Assembly (NCBI GenBank): GCA_963804495.1
Contig: CAWDQN010000010.1
Span: 496,001 to 560,000 of the forward strand
DNA length: 64,000 nt
DNA from: Rhodovastum sp963804495
Lineage (GTDB): Bacteria; Pseudomonadota; Alphaproteobacteria; Acetobacterales; Acetobacteraceae
Direction: 5' to 3'
Shown: positions 18,781 to 26,997 of the stretch, piece by piece
Position numbering within the stretch: position 1 is the first letter of the stretch
Layout: the number at the start of each line of letters is the position of its first letter
Made by a program: the position numbers and the translations under genes
The notes under the pieces: model-generated
The model's input: only the letters and a program-made list of their open reading frames with translations
Database searches by the model: none
What the model was told of the DNA's origin: nothing

Positions 18781-19062
18781 TTACTTGTGGTGCCACCAGT
18801 AATTGGCACCCCAGATCGCGACGACAACAATAAGCCCGAGTATAACCAGACGGGCGATCTTGTTCAGGTAGATGGCGACGCCCAACCCGACCAGGGAGGC
18901 ACCAACGACCGAAGCTTTCTGCAGCGGCGTATCAATGCCGCCAACCTTGTAATAAGCGCCCCATCCCGCCGCCACCGCGAAAGCGGTGGCAAACAAAATC
19001 CAGGACACGGCATGGAAGAAGGTCAGAAGGAAGTCATTGCCGTCGTCAACATCATCTACCAT
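18781..19062 (-). CDS. Small three-helix membrane protein, one copy of a repeated module
   Basis: 93 residues, not assigned to a family I recognise. An acidic N-terminus (MVDDVDDGND) is followed by three hydrophobic segments at about residues 14-34, 46-64 and 70-86. The middle carries the module G-x-x-D-T-P-L-Q followed by a Gly/Val-rich helix (GLGVAIYLN). The same module appears twice in the neighbouring upstream gene. GAGG lies six bases before the ATG. A terminator follows the stop. The region is less GC-rich than its surroundings, which suggests acquisition. Confidence 0.6.
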   Translation of the reverse strand: MVDDVDDGNDFLLTFFHAVSWILFATAFAVAAGWGAYYKVGGIDTPLQKASVVGASLVGLGVAIYLNKIARLVILGLIVVVAIWGANYWWHHK

Positions 19063-19115
19063 TGTATGCCTCGTCTATGACTGCATAGCGGTGGCGTCCG
19101 GTGGGCCGAGTCCGA

Positions 19116-19157
19116 CCAGTTCATCGTCCGGCCAGTTCATCGTCCGGCCAGTTCATC
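19116..19157. repeat. 16-bp tandem repeat, about 2.6 copies
   Basis: CCAGTTCATCGTCCGG occurs twice in tandem and a third, truncated copy (CCAGTTCATC) follows. It lies in the 281-base gap between the two small membrane protein genes. Confidence 0.8.
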
Positions 19158-19285
19158 GAAGCTGGGTAGGTTGGTCCAGGTCCGCCGGGTTTCTTTCGTT
19201 AGAAACTAAACGCCATCTGAAAATTGTGCAACCTCCGTTTTTCGCCGACGGCCAACAAGGGTTAAAGGGACGCGGCTTGCGTGGT

Positions 19286-19319
19286 CATCCCCGCGGCCGG
19301 GCGCCGGTCCGCGGGGATG
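19286..19319. terminator. Strong GC-rich hairpin downstream of the 150-residue membrane protein gene
   Basis: CATCCCCGCGG and CCGCGGGGATG form a perfect 11-bp stem around an inner CCGG/CCGG pairing. No T-run follows on either strand, so this may be a factor-assisted terminator or an RNA-stabilising structure. Confidence 0.4.
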
Positions 19320-19343
19320 CGTCGATCATACCGCCGCAGCGGA

Positions 19344-19796
19344 TCAGTAGTTGACCATGTAGTCGACCACTCGAAACAGCGCGATGAGCGACAGCGCCAG
19401 CAGGACGACCTTGATCAGGTTTCGCGCGCTGACCGCAAGCCACAGGGTGATGAACACCGCCCCCAGGATCAGTATTCTGTGGGATGGCGTGTCGGCGTCG
19501 CCAAAATACAAATAGCTGGCATATCCCGGCACCGCGATCAGGGCGACCGCAATGAGCGCCCAGCCGAGACCGCCGATCGCCGCGATCGAAGTTCTGTTCG
19601 CCCAGATGGCGAACGCCAGCCCGATGAACCCCGCCGCCAGCACGAACACTTCCTGCAATGAGGTATCAGCTTCCCCCGAGGAATAAAAAACTGCCGCCGC
19701 GGGCGCCGCGGTAAGGGCAGTGGCGACCACCGGCCAGCGGAAACTGTTGTACAGCAAACAGAAGAAACCACGGATAGCAGACACGATCTTTGCCAT
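19344..19796 (-). CDS. Small membrane protein with two copies of the repeated module
   Basis: About 150 residues with five to six hydrophobic segments and no family I recognise. Two internal copies of a module are visible: YSSGEADTSLQ followed by LAAGFIGLAFAIWAN, and YFGDADTPSHR followed by ILGAVFITLWLAV. Both match the single copy in the 93-residue protein encoded next to it. ATG 19796 is chosen because it puts GAGG six bases upstream, exactly as in the paralog; ATG 19799 or 19808 would add a few residues. The two genes also share upstream DNA, so a whole unit was duplicated. Confidence 0.62.
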   Translation of the reverse strand: MAKIVSAIRGFFCLLYNSFRWPVVATALTAAPAAAVFYSSGEADTSLQEVFVLAAGFIGLAFAIWANRTSIAAIGGLGWALIAVALIAVPGYASYLYFGDADTPSHRILILGAVFITLWLAVSARNLIKVVLLALSLIALFRVVDYMVNY

Positions 19797-20080
19797 CATA
19801 TACCTCATTCATGACTGTGCAGCAGCGAACGCCGGAGGAAGCCGCCTGGCTGATTCGATCGAAACAGCACCTGGACAGCTTTCAACCGCCTGACTATCAT
19901 TACAAACTATCCACCAGCCTGGGAACGCGCAACCTCCGTTTTTTGCGGGTAACGCAAAACGGTGGCAGCGTACCAGGAACAACACAGGTCATCGCCACGG
20001 CCAGCAGGCGTGTGGACGCTCTCCCGCCCGTTGTGCTAGAAATGCCTGACAAGCAACAAAAACACCCCGGGGAAACGTCC

Positions 20081-21757
20081 ATGCTGGGTCTGATGCAGAA
20101 CCGCCCTCTGCTGATTTCCGGTCTGATCGACTATGCTGAACGTTTCCACGGCCAGGTGGAAATCGTCTCGCGCAGCATCGAGGGTCCGCTGCACCGCACC
20201 ACTTGGGCCGGCGTCGCGCGTCGGTCGCGCCGGCTGGCCGGCGCCTTGCGACGCCTGGGCGTCGGTCCGGGCGACCGGGTGGCAACGCTGGCCTGGAACA
20301 CCTGGCGGCACCTTGAACTCTATTACGCCGCCACCGGCATGGGTGCCGTGCTGCATACCGTAAACCCGCGGCTGTTCGCCGACCAGATTCAGTACATCCT
20401 CGGCCACGCCGAAGACAAACTGGTGTTCTTTGACACCGGATTCGCCCCGCTGCTGGCCCAGCTTCTCCCCCGACTGCCGCAGGTTCGCGGCACCGTCGCC
20501 CTCTGCGCCCGCGATGCCATGCCGGCGGCCGACCTGCCCGGCCTGTTTTGCCCCGGCCCGCTTTGCCCCGGCCCGCTTTGCTACGAAGACCTGCTCGACG
20601 CCGAAGGCGATGAGTTTGCCTGGCCCAGCTTCGACGAGAACACCGCCTCCTCGCTCTGCTACACCTCCGGCACCACCGGCAACCCGAAGGGCGTGCTATA
20701 CAGCCATCGCTCGCAGGTGCTGCACAGTTTCTGCGCCCAGGCCGCCGACACGGTCGCTGCCTCGGCGCGCGACAGCATCCTGCTGATCGTGCCGATGTTC
20801 CACGCCAATGCCTGGGGCCTTCCCTTTGCCGCCGCCGGCGTGGGTGCCAAGCTGGTACTGCCCGGCATGAACATGGACGGCGAGAACCTGCTGAGCCTCA
20901 TGCTGGACGAGGGCGCCACCCTCGCCGCCGGCATTCCCACCATCTGGCTGAACCTCGTGGCGTGGCTCGAGCAGAACCCCGGCCGGCTCGACCGTGCGAA
21001 GCTGCGGCTCAACCGCATCATCTCCGGCGGCAGCGCCCCGCCGCCGGCGCTGATCGAAAGCCTGCACCGCCTGCTCGGCGCCACCATGGTGCAGGCCTGG
21101 GGAATGACAGAAACGAGTCCGATCGCCACCGCCGGCACGTTGCTGCCGCAGCACGAGGGGCTGGACTTGGCCGGGCGGATCGACATCCAGCGCCGCCAGG
21201 GCCGCGCCATTTTCGGCTGCGAGCTGCGCATCGTCGACGATGCCGGCAACGAACTGCCGCGTGACGGCGAATCGGTGGGCGAAATCCAGGTGCGCGGCCC
21301 GTGGGTGATCGCCGGATATTTCAAAGGCGCCGGCGGGCGCGTGCTGGACGACGACGGCTGGTTCCGCACCGGCGACGTGGCCAGCATGGATGCCGAGGGC
21401 TGGGTGCGGATCAGCGACCGCGCCAAGGACATCATCAAGTCAGGCGGCGAATGGATCAGCTCCATCGCGATCGAGAATCTCACCGTCAGCCATCCTTGCG
21501 TGTACGAGGCGGCGGTGATCGCGGCGGCGCACCCGATCTGGCAGGAACGGCCGCTGCTGCTGGTACGCCTCAAGGACGACGCCGAGGCAACGAAGCAGGA
21601 CATCCTGGATTTCCTGGCGCCGCGCATCGCCAAATGGTGGTTGCCCGATGACGTGGTGTTCGTCGACGCGCTGCCCCACACGGCCACCGGCAAGCTGCTC
21701 AAGACGAAGCTGCGGCAGGAGTATGGGGACTGGTTGATCCGGCCGGGGAAAGCGTAA
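20081..21757 (+). CDS. Fatty acyl-CoA synthetase (AMP-binding family)
   Basis: 558 residues. Activates a fatty acid to the acyl-adenylate and then the CoA thioester. Signature motifs: the P-loop-like SLCYTSGTTGNPKG near residue 192, QAWGMTETSP near 342, the GWFRTGDVA core near 426, the hinge RAKDIIKSGGEWIS near 446 and the catalytic lysine in TATGKLLKTKLR near 535. Length and motifs fit the medium/long-chain AlkK/FadD13-like group. ATG 20081 follows GGGGAAACG at a good distance; an in-frame ATG at 20043 is less likely. A 15-bp tandem duplication at 20549-20578 gives the odd stretch LFCPGPLCPGPLCY. Confidence 0.88.
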   Translation: MLGLMQNRPLLISGLIDYAERFHGQVEIVSRSIEGPLHRTTWAGVARRSRRLAGALRRLGVGPGDRVATLAWNTWRHLELYYAATGMGAVLHTVNPRLFADQIQYILGHAEDKLVFFDTGFAPLLAQLLPRLPQVRGTVALCARDAMPAADLPGLFCPGPLCPGPLCYEDLLDAEGDEFAWPSFDENTASSLCYTSGTTGNPKGVLYSHRSQVLHSFCAQAADTVAASARDSILLIVPMFHANAWGLPFAAAGVGAKLVLPGMNMDGENLLSLMLDEGATLAAGIPTIWLNLVAWLEQNPGRLDRAKLRLNRIISGGSAPPPALIESLHRLLGATMVQAWGMTETSPIATAGTLLPQHEGLDLAGRIDIQRRQGRAIFGCELRIVDDAGNELPRDGESVGEIQVRGPWVIAGYFKGAGGRVLDDDGWFRTGDVASMDAEGWVRISDRAKDIIKSGGEWISSIAIENLTVSHPCVYEAAVIAAAHPIWQERPLLLVRLKDDAEATKQDILDFLAPRIAKWWLPDDVVFVDALPHTATGKLLKTKLRQEYGDWLIRPGKA

Positions 21758-21795
21758 AGGCATCTCCCGGATTTGTTTTTTCTTGCCTCTTCATC

Positions 21796-21827
21796 ATCGC
21801 GAAGGGTCAGGATCGCGAAGGGTCAGA
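21796..21827. repeat. 16-bp tandem direct repeat in a gene-free gap
   Basis: ATCGCGAAGGGTCAGG is repeated once, with the last base changed. It lies in the 277-base gap between the acyl-CoA synthetase and desaturase stops. The gap begins with a T-rich stretch (21774-21783) after a weak hairpin that could terminate the synthetase transcript; nothing else is recognisable. Confidence 0.6.
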
Positions 21828-22034
21828 TCTGTGGCCGCATCAAGCAGACGCAGCTCGGCCGCCGACGACGGGCAAAAGCACCAGGCACACAGTCAGCAGG
21901 GACGACAGCGTGCCAAGTGCGATCGTGTCAGGTGTGAAGGTTATCGGCGAGCGAGGTTACCGCGCTTCTTTTTTTCAGAAGAGTTTGTGTGTTCCAGAGG
22001 CTTTGCCCTTGGCGGGGGGGCAGCGCACCGGCTG

Positions 22035-23078
22035 CTACCCGAAGGCAGGAACCTCAGAGAACTTGATTAACCGCTGCCTCTCCTCGTCCCAGAGCGCATA
22101 GGTCGGTGCTTGCAGTGCCTGCCCCAGTGTCAGCGAGGGCGTGCCGGGAACCAGGGAAGCGCAAGCGTCGTGACACTCCTGCAGCCGGTAATTGGGCACC
22201 CGCGGCAGCAAGTGGTGAATATGATGGAACCCGATATTGCCGCTGAACCATTGCAGCAGGCGCGGCAGCTTCAGGTGCGAGCTGCCGAACAGCGCCGCTT
22301 CGGTGGCGGTCCAGTTCTCCTGCCGCAGCCATATGGCGTTTTCGAAGCGGTGCTGCACGGAAAACAGCCAGACGCCGAGGATGGAGGCGATGACGATGGT
22401 CGGCAGTTGCACCAGCGCCACCGGCCCGGCGCCCAGCAACAGCACCAGGGTGGTGAACACGGCGGCGAGGCCGATATCGGTGATGAACACGCTCGCCCGT
22501 TCCCGCGGCCAGGCGCGCGGCGTGTCGAAGGGGACGCGGTAGAGCAGCAGGAACACCAGCGGCGGCAGGAGGATCTGTGAAATCAGCGGGTGCCGCACCG
22601 CGCGGTGGCCCCAGCGTTGCAGCGGCGACAATGCGCGGTACTCGGCGACGGTCAGGCAGGTGGAATAGATATCCGCCCCGCTGCTGCGCCGGTCGAGATT
22701 GTTCCACATGGCGTGGTGGTTGGCGTGCTGGCGCCGCCAGTTGGCGAACGGCGTCATGGTGATCAGGCTGCAGACCCGTCCGAGCCACTCGTTCGCCGCC
22801 CGGCTGCGGAAAAAGGCGCCGTGGCCGCAATCGTGCTGAATAATGAAGATGCGCACGATCAGGCCGGCGGCGGGCAGCACGAGAGCGAGACTGAGCCAGG
22901 GCGAGACGAAAGCCAGCGCATACATCGCCGCGATCAGCGCGAAAAAGGGCAGGAAGGTGGAGGCGAGTTGGCCGAGGCTGCGGCCCAGAATCGGCGCCTG
23001 ATACGCGGCCAGGACGGCGCGCAGGTCGCGCTGTGGCGAAGCCGCCTCGGCGGGCGAGGGCGATATGGTGCGGGTCAT
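22035..23078 (-). CDS. Membrane fatty acid desaturase
   Basis: 347 residues. The three histidine boxes of the di-iron membrane desaturases are present in order: HDCGHGAF near residue 84, HANHH near 119 and FHHIHHLL near 285, separated by hydrophobic helices. It introduces a double bond into membrane acyl chains using oxygen and electrons from a ferredoxin or flavoprotein. ATG 23078 has GAAGG seven bases upstream; a longer frame to 23279 is GC-rich and does not resemble the family. The neighbouring acyl-CoA synthetase is convergent. Confidence 0.88.
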   Translation of the reverse strand: MTRTISPSPAEAASPQRDLRAVLAAYQAPILGRSLGQLASTFLPFFALIAAMYALAFVSPWLSLALVLPAAGLIVRIFIIQHDCGHGAFFRSRAANEWLGRVCSLITMTPFANWRRQHANHHAMWNNLDRRSSGADIYSTCLTVAEYRALSPLQRWGHRAVRHPLISQILLPPLVFLLLYRVPFDTPRAWPRERASVFITDIGLAAVFTTLVLLLGAGPVALVQLPTIVIASILGVWLFSVQHRFENAIWLRQENWTATEAALFGSSHLKLPRLLQWFSGNIGFHHIHHLLPRVPNYRLQECHDACASLVPGTPSLTLGQALQAPTYALWDEERQRLIKFSEVPAFG

Positions 23079-23300
23079 GGTTGCCTTCGGAAAAGGGTGA
23101 ACCGGAGGCTCGCCATAGCGGCCGGGGTGCCGTGCCTGCGTCATGGATGGCCGGCCTGCGCCGGCCACGACGGGTCGATCCGTCTGCAACCTGGGCTTAT
23201 CCAACCAGCCGCGCCGGTATCGCGGCCGGACCCGTGATCTGGCCCCGGCTGGGACCGCCCGCAAGCGCCCGCGGATCACAATCGCGGAGGTGGCAGCGGC

Positions 23301-24773
23301 CTATTCCGGGCTTTCGTACCAGCTTCGCCCGTCCCGCTCGATCAGCGCGATTGCCGCCGAGGGTCCCCAGGTGCCGGACGTGTAGGGCTTCGGCCGCTCG
23401 GCGCTTGCCGCCCAGGCGCGCAGGATCGGGTCCACCCAGGTCCAGGCCGCCTCCACCTCGTCGCGGCGCATGAACAGCGTTTGGTTGCCGCGCACCACGT
23501 CCATCAGCAGGCGTTCGTAGGCGTCAGGGTTGCGCGCGGTGAAGGCGCGGGCGAAGCTCATGTCCAGCGGCACGTGTTGCAGCCGCATCCCGCCCGGGCC
23601 GGGGTCCTTGATCATCAGCCAGAGTTTCACGCCCTCATCGGGCTGCAACCGGATCACCAGCCGGTTGGCCTCGATCGGGCCGGCGGCGCCGTCGAACACC
23701 GAAAAGGGGATGGGGCGGAACTGGGCGACAATTTCCGACTCGCGGTTGGCCAGCCGCTTGCCGGTGCGCAGATAGAACGGCACCCCGGCCCAGCGCCAGT
23801 TGGCGATTTCCGCCTTGAGCGCGACGAAGGTTTCGGTGCGGCTGTCGTCGTTGCCGAGTTCCTCCAGGTATCCCGCCACCGGCCCGCCGGCCGAGGCGCC
23901 GGCGCGATACTGGCCGCGCACCGTGCGCTCGGCGACATTGGCCTCAGTGATCGGCACCAGCGACTTCAGCACTTTCAGCTTCTCGTCGCGCACCGCGTTG
24001 GGAGAAAGCGAGCGCGGCGGCTCCATCGCCACCAGGCACAGCAGCTGCAGCATGTGGTTCTGCACCATGTCGCGCAGCGCGCCGGCGGTATCGTAGTAGC
24101 CGGCACGGCCCTCCACCCCCAGCGTCTCGGCGACGGTGATCTGCACGTGGTCGATCCGGGCGGCCCGCCACAGCGGCTCGAACAATGCGTTGGCGAAGCG
24201 CAGCGCCATCAGGTTCTGCACCGTCTCCTTGCCGAGGTAATGGTCGATCCGGTAGATGCGGTCCTCGGTGAACTGCGCGCCCACGGCATCGTTCACCGCC
24301 CGGGCCGACGCCAGACTCTTGCCGATCGGCTTTTCCACCACCACCCGCGCGCCGTTGCCCGACAGGCCGAGATCGCCGAGCCGGTCGCAGATCGGCCCGA
24401 ACAACTCGGGGGCAGTGGCGAGATAGAGCACCCGTATCCGGCCGGGGCGCTCGCCCAGACGCGAGGCCAGGGAAGGCCAGCCCGCATCGTCGCCGGCATC
24501 GGCGGGGATGTAGGCGAGCCGCCCGAGGAACCGGCCAAGGGCGACCGCATCCACATCCTCGCCGGTGCGGCAGACCGCCTTGCGGGCGAGGGCGGCGAAT
24601 TCCTCGTCGGACAGATGGCGGCGGGAGACGCCAATAATGCGCGCGTCGTCGGGGATTTGACCGGCGAGGTCGCGCTGATAAAGGGCGGGCAGCAGCTTGC
24701 GCTGGGCCAGATCGCCGGTGGCGCCAAAGACGACGAGGTCGAACGGATCGACCGGAATCACGCGCGCGGTCAT
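23301..24773 (-). CDS. zwf: Glucose-6-phosphate 1-dehydrogenase
   Basis: 490 residues, the normal length. Oxidises glucose-6-phosphate to 6-phosphogluconolactone for the pentose phosphate or Entner-Doudoroff route. The Rossmann motif VVFGATGDLAQRKLLPALY (residues about 13-31) binds NADP, and the substrate/catalytic motif RIYRIDHYLGKETVQNLM lies near 170-187. ATG 24773 gives a canonical N-terminus. No other pentose-phosphate gene is adjacent. A palindromic repeat lies 90 bases upstream. Confidence 0.95.
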   Translation of the reverse strand: MTARVIPVDPFDLVVFGATGDLAQRKLLPALYQRDLAGQIPDDARIIGVSRRHLSDEEFAALARKAVCRTGEDVDAVALGRFLGRLAYIPADAGDDAGWPSLASRLGERPGRIRVLYLATAPELFGPICDRLGDLGLSGNGARVVVEKPIGKSLASARAVNDAVGAQFTEDRIYRIDHYLGKETVQNLMALRFANALFEPLWRAARIDHVQITVAETLGVEGRAGYYDTAGALRDMVQNHMLQLLCLVAMEPPRSLSPNAVRDEKLKVLKSLVPITEANVAERTVRGQYRAGASAGGPVAGYLEELGNDDSRTETFVALKAEIANWRWAGVPFYLRTGKRLANRESEIVAQFRPIPFSVFDGAAGPIEANRLVIRLQPDEGVKLWLMIKDPGPGGMRLQHVPLDMSFARAFTARNPDAYERLLMDVVRGNQTLFMRRDEVEAAWTWVDPILRAWAASAERPKPYTSGTWGPSAAIALIERDGRSWYESPE

Positions 24774-24865
24774 GCGCGTTCCTCTTCTGATGATATGGGC
24801 CGCAGCTGCGATATCAGGTGGCGTCAAACGGCGGCGCCGGAAGCCCCGGCCCGGCATAAAGGATG

Positions 24866-24980
24866 CAAGCCCAGGGGGCTCTGCCCCTCGCCCCCCTCAA
24901 AACAACTGCTGAGAGTACCTGGGTTCCAAGGGCCTCTCGGCCCTTGGCGGGTCCAGGGCAGAGCCCTGGCCTTGCTTCCT
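24866..24980. repeat. Dispersed nested-hairpin repeat, copy 4 (half of the long composite element)
   Basis: From 24905 to 24980 it matches the right half of the composite element at 39.39-39.47 kb: an AAC-AACTGCT junction, then hairpins CCAAGGGCC TCTC GGCCCTTGG and CCAGGGCAGAGCCCTGG, then CCTTGCTTCC. The part before it (24866-24895) is a degenerate opposite arm. It lies between zwf and the ParM-like gene, both on the minus strand. Confidence 0.75.
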
Positions 24981-24993
24981 TTATGCCCGCCCG

Positions 24994-26100
24994 CTATGCC
25001 AGCCCGCGGTTCGCCTGCAGCCAGAACCCACGCACATTGGCCAGTACCGGGATCTGCGGCACGGCCACGCGGGCGCGCGGGAAGGCGGCGCGCGTCGCCG
25101 CGGCATAGGTCTCCGCCCCACCGCCGGCCAGCAGCACCACGTCCACCTCGCGCCGCTCGCCGCGCAACGTCTGGCGAATGGCCGTCACCGCCACATGCGC
25201 GGTCTGCTTCGCCGCCTCCACCAGGTAGGGTGCCAGTTCCACCGGGCGGCCGAACAGCGGTACCGCCGCCGTGCCGTTGCGCACCGCCCGCTCCAGCAGG
25301 TCACGGGCGATACGGCTGCCGTGGTCGCGGCGGATCAGATCGGCGGCTTCCTCCAGCACCAGGCTCACCGCGGCGGTCGAGGTGCCGGAATTGATGCCGC
25401 GCATGGCTCCCTCGTCAAACAACACCCAATCCACCGAGAAGAATCCGGCATCCACCACCAGCACGCGCGCGTCCGCCACCGCGTCCGGCTCGGTGGCGGC
25501 GAAATCGAAATAGGCGCCGGCCGGCTGCGGCAGCACCTGCACCTCGGCCACCGCCACGCTGCGCGCCGGGGTGACGGCATGGATGCCGGTCAGGCGAGCC
25601 TGCAACGCCTCGCGCGCCGCCGGGTCCAGCCATTGGCTGACCGGCAGGCCGGTGACCAGCATGTCGATCCGTTCCCGTCCGGCCGCCAGCAGGGCGGCAT
25701 GCACCAGCGCGCGGTAGCCGGCGGTGGCGGGATAGTCGGGGTGCAGCTCGCGTTCCCAGTTCTGCAGCCGGCTCGGCTCCACGCCGGCGGCCCAGGCGGC
25801 GCCGTCCACCTGCACCGCCAGCCCGTCCTGGCCGATGCGCGCGCCGGCGCCCGGTGCCGTCTGCGGATGCAGCGGCATGGCGGTGGCCGGGCCGGCGCCC
25901 GCCGGCAGCACCGTCGCCGCAGGCGTGCCGCCGCGCTCGCCGGCAAGCAGCTTCAGGTTGGAATAACCCACGTCCAGGGCCGCCAGGAACGGCACCGGTG
26001 CCGCGGCTTCCTGCGCGTCCGGCACTTCCTCGCGTGCTTTCGCGGGCACCGCGCTGCGTGCCTGTGCCGCCGGCCTGCGCACCGCTGTTTGCCGTGCCAT
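24994..26100 (-). CDS. ParM/StbA-like actin-family ATPase
   Basis: 368 residues from ATG 26100, which has a strong GGAGGA seven bases upstream. The actin-like fold is indicated by LAALDVGYSNLKLLAGE (phosphate 1, near residue 41), LVVDAGFFSVDWVLFDEG (phosphate 2, near 212-229) and VVLLAGGGAETYAAA (adenosine motif, near 325). Family members polymerise to move plasmids or position complexes; here no ParR-like partner or centromere-like repeat is adjacent. The first 35 residues are Ala/Arg/Pro-rich. The reading frame is also open upstream into the Uma2 ORF, with no stop between. Confidence 0.75.
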   Translation of the reverse strand: MARQTAVRRPAAQARSAVPAKAREEVPDAQEAAAPVPFLAALDVGYSNLKLLAGERGGTPAATVLPAGAGPATAMPLHPQTAPGAGARIGQDGLAVQVDGAAWAAGVEPSRLQNWERELHPDYPATAGYRALVHAALLAAGRERIDMLVTGLPVSQWLDPAAREALQARLTGIHAVTPARSVAVAEVQVLPQPAGAYFDFAATEPDAVADARVLVVDAGFFSVDWVLFDEGAMRGINSGTSTAAVSLVLEEAADLIRRDHGSRIARDLLERAVRNGTAAVPLFGRPVELAPYLVEAAKQTAHVAVTAIRQTLRGERREVDVVLLAGGGAETYAAATRAAFPRARVAVPQIPVLANVRGFWLQANRGLA

Positions 26101-26751
26101 CGCGAATCCTCCATGCCGAAACGAGGTGGCTCGTTCTATGGCGTCGCGGACGTATCTGACAATTATAGATATGGGACAGCGCCGGTCTGGACGCGCCCGG
26201 TGCCGGTCGGGCGGCAGGTCCAGCCCGACGTAGAAAGCGGCGAGCGGCAGGCTCGCGCCGATTTCCGGCATCACGACGGTATCGCCGGCGCGGAGCAGGC
26301 GGCCGCGCCAGCCGCCGTGCTCGCGGGCGAACACGGTGGCGCTGACCGTGTCCTGCTGCAGCGCGACATAGCGGCGGATCGACGGGGTTGCGGCGTAGTC
26401 ACGATTCTTGCGCAGCAGGTCGTTCGCGGTCGTCGATTCGCTGAGGACTTCGAACACCACGACCGGGTCGTGCAGCACGGTGGCACGCGGGTCGCGAAAC
26501 ATGCGGGCCACGCAGGCGTCCGGGTAGCGGACGGCCCCGCCGGCCGCGATTTTCAGATCGCTGCCGAACACGGCCCACCGCGTACCAATGAGCAAATTCG
26601 CAAGACTGGCGACGATATTGGCGGCGATGAGCGCATGCGCCACCGTTCCGCTCTGCCGCGGCACCGCGGCCGTGCCGTCGAACTCCCAGCGCAGCCCTTG
26701 CTGCTGTTCCCAGGCGAGGAACGTGTCGGCCGTCATCGGTGCGGTGTTCAT
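26101..26751 (-). CDS. Uma2 family (DUF820) nuclease-like ORF lacking its own stop
   Basis: 217 codons from ATG 26751. The Uma2 domain is clear: MTADTFLAWEQQ at the start, GSDLKIAAGGAVRYPDACV near residue 70, VVFEVLSESTTANDLLRKNRDY near 100 and IRRYVALQQD near 128, which together form a PD-(D/E)XK-like endonuclease fold; biological role unknown. After the usual end (LPLAAFYVGLDL) the frame continues without a stop through about 45 codons and into the ParM-like gene. Either the stop was lost or a 585-residue fusion is made in addition to ParM from its own start. Confidence 0.7.
26162..26167 (-). promoter_or_regulatory. Possible -10 element for the ParM-like gene
   Basis: The minus strand reads TATAAT about 60 bases before the ParM-like ATG, in an AT-rich island within GC-rich DNA. 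No convincing -35 hexamer is visible 16-18 bases further up, so this is tentative. Confidence 0.35.
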
Positions 26752-26776
26752 CCCGACCAGGATAGCACGTTGTCCT

Positions 26777-26882
26777 ATTGGGGGCGTTGCCCCCAAACCC
26801 CACCAGGGCACCCCCAGCAAGGGCAAAGCCCTTGGAACCCATTCCTAAGGACTGGGGTCCAGGGCAGAGCCTGTCCTTTCTT
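26777..26882. repeat. Dispersed nested-hairpin repeat, copy 5 (compound)
   Basis: Begins with a separate hairpin TTGGGGGCGTTGCCCCCAA, then the inner stem CAAGGGC AAA GCCCTTG, ACCCATTCCTAAGG, and a decayed outer stem CCAGGGCAGAGCCTG. It sits between the divergent Uma2 ORF and the first GGT gene, unlike most copies, which are at 3' ends. Confidence 0.7.
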
Positions 26883-26997
26883 ATGTAAATGATCCAGCAG
26901 CATAGCGGCCGTGCGGAACGGCTGATATTCTACCCAATCGCCCGTGGGATTCGACGATGGAAGCTGCCGAAGACATTCGAGGCAAGGAATAAAGACG

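Noticed and set aside
21783..22070. 95-codon plus-strand ORF in the gap before the desaturase gene
   Set aside because: Composition and lack of ribosome-binding site or family features suggest non-coding; it contains the 16-bp tandem repeat and overlaps the desaturase 3' end.
23481..25394. 637-codon plus-strand frame opposite zwf
   Set aside because: Antisense shadow of a well-supported gene with low-complexity composition and no motif.
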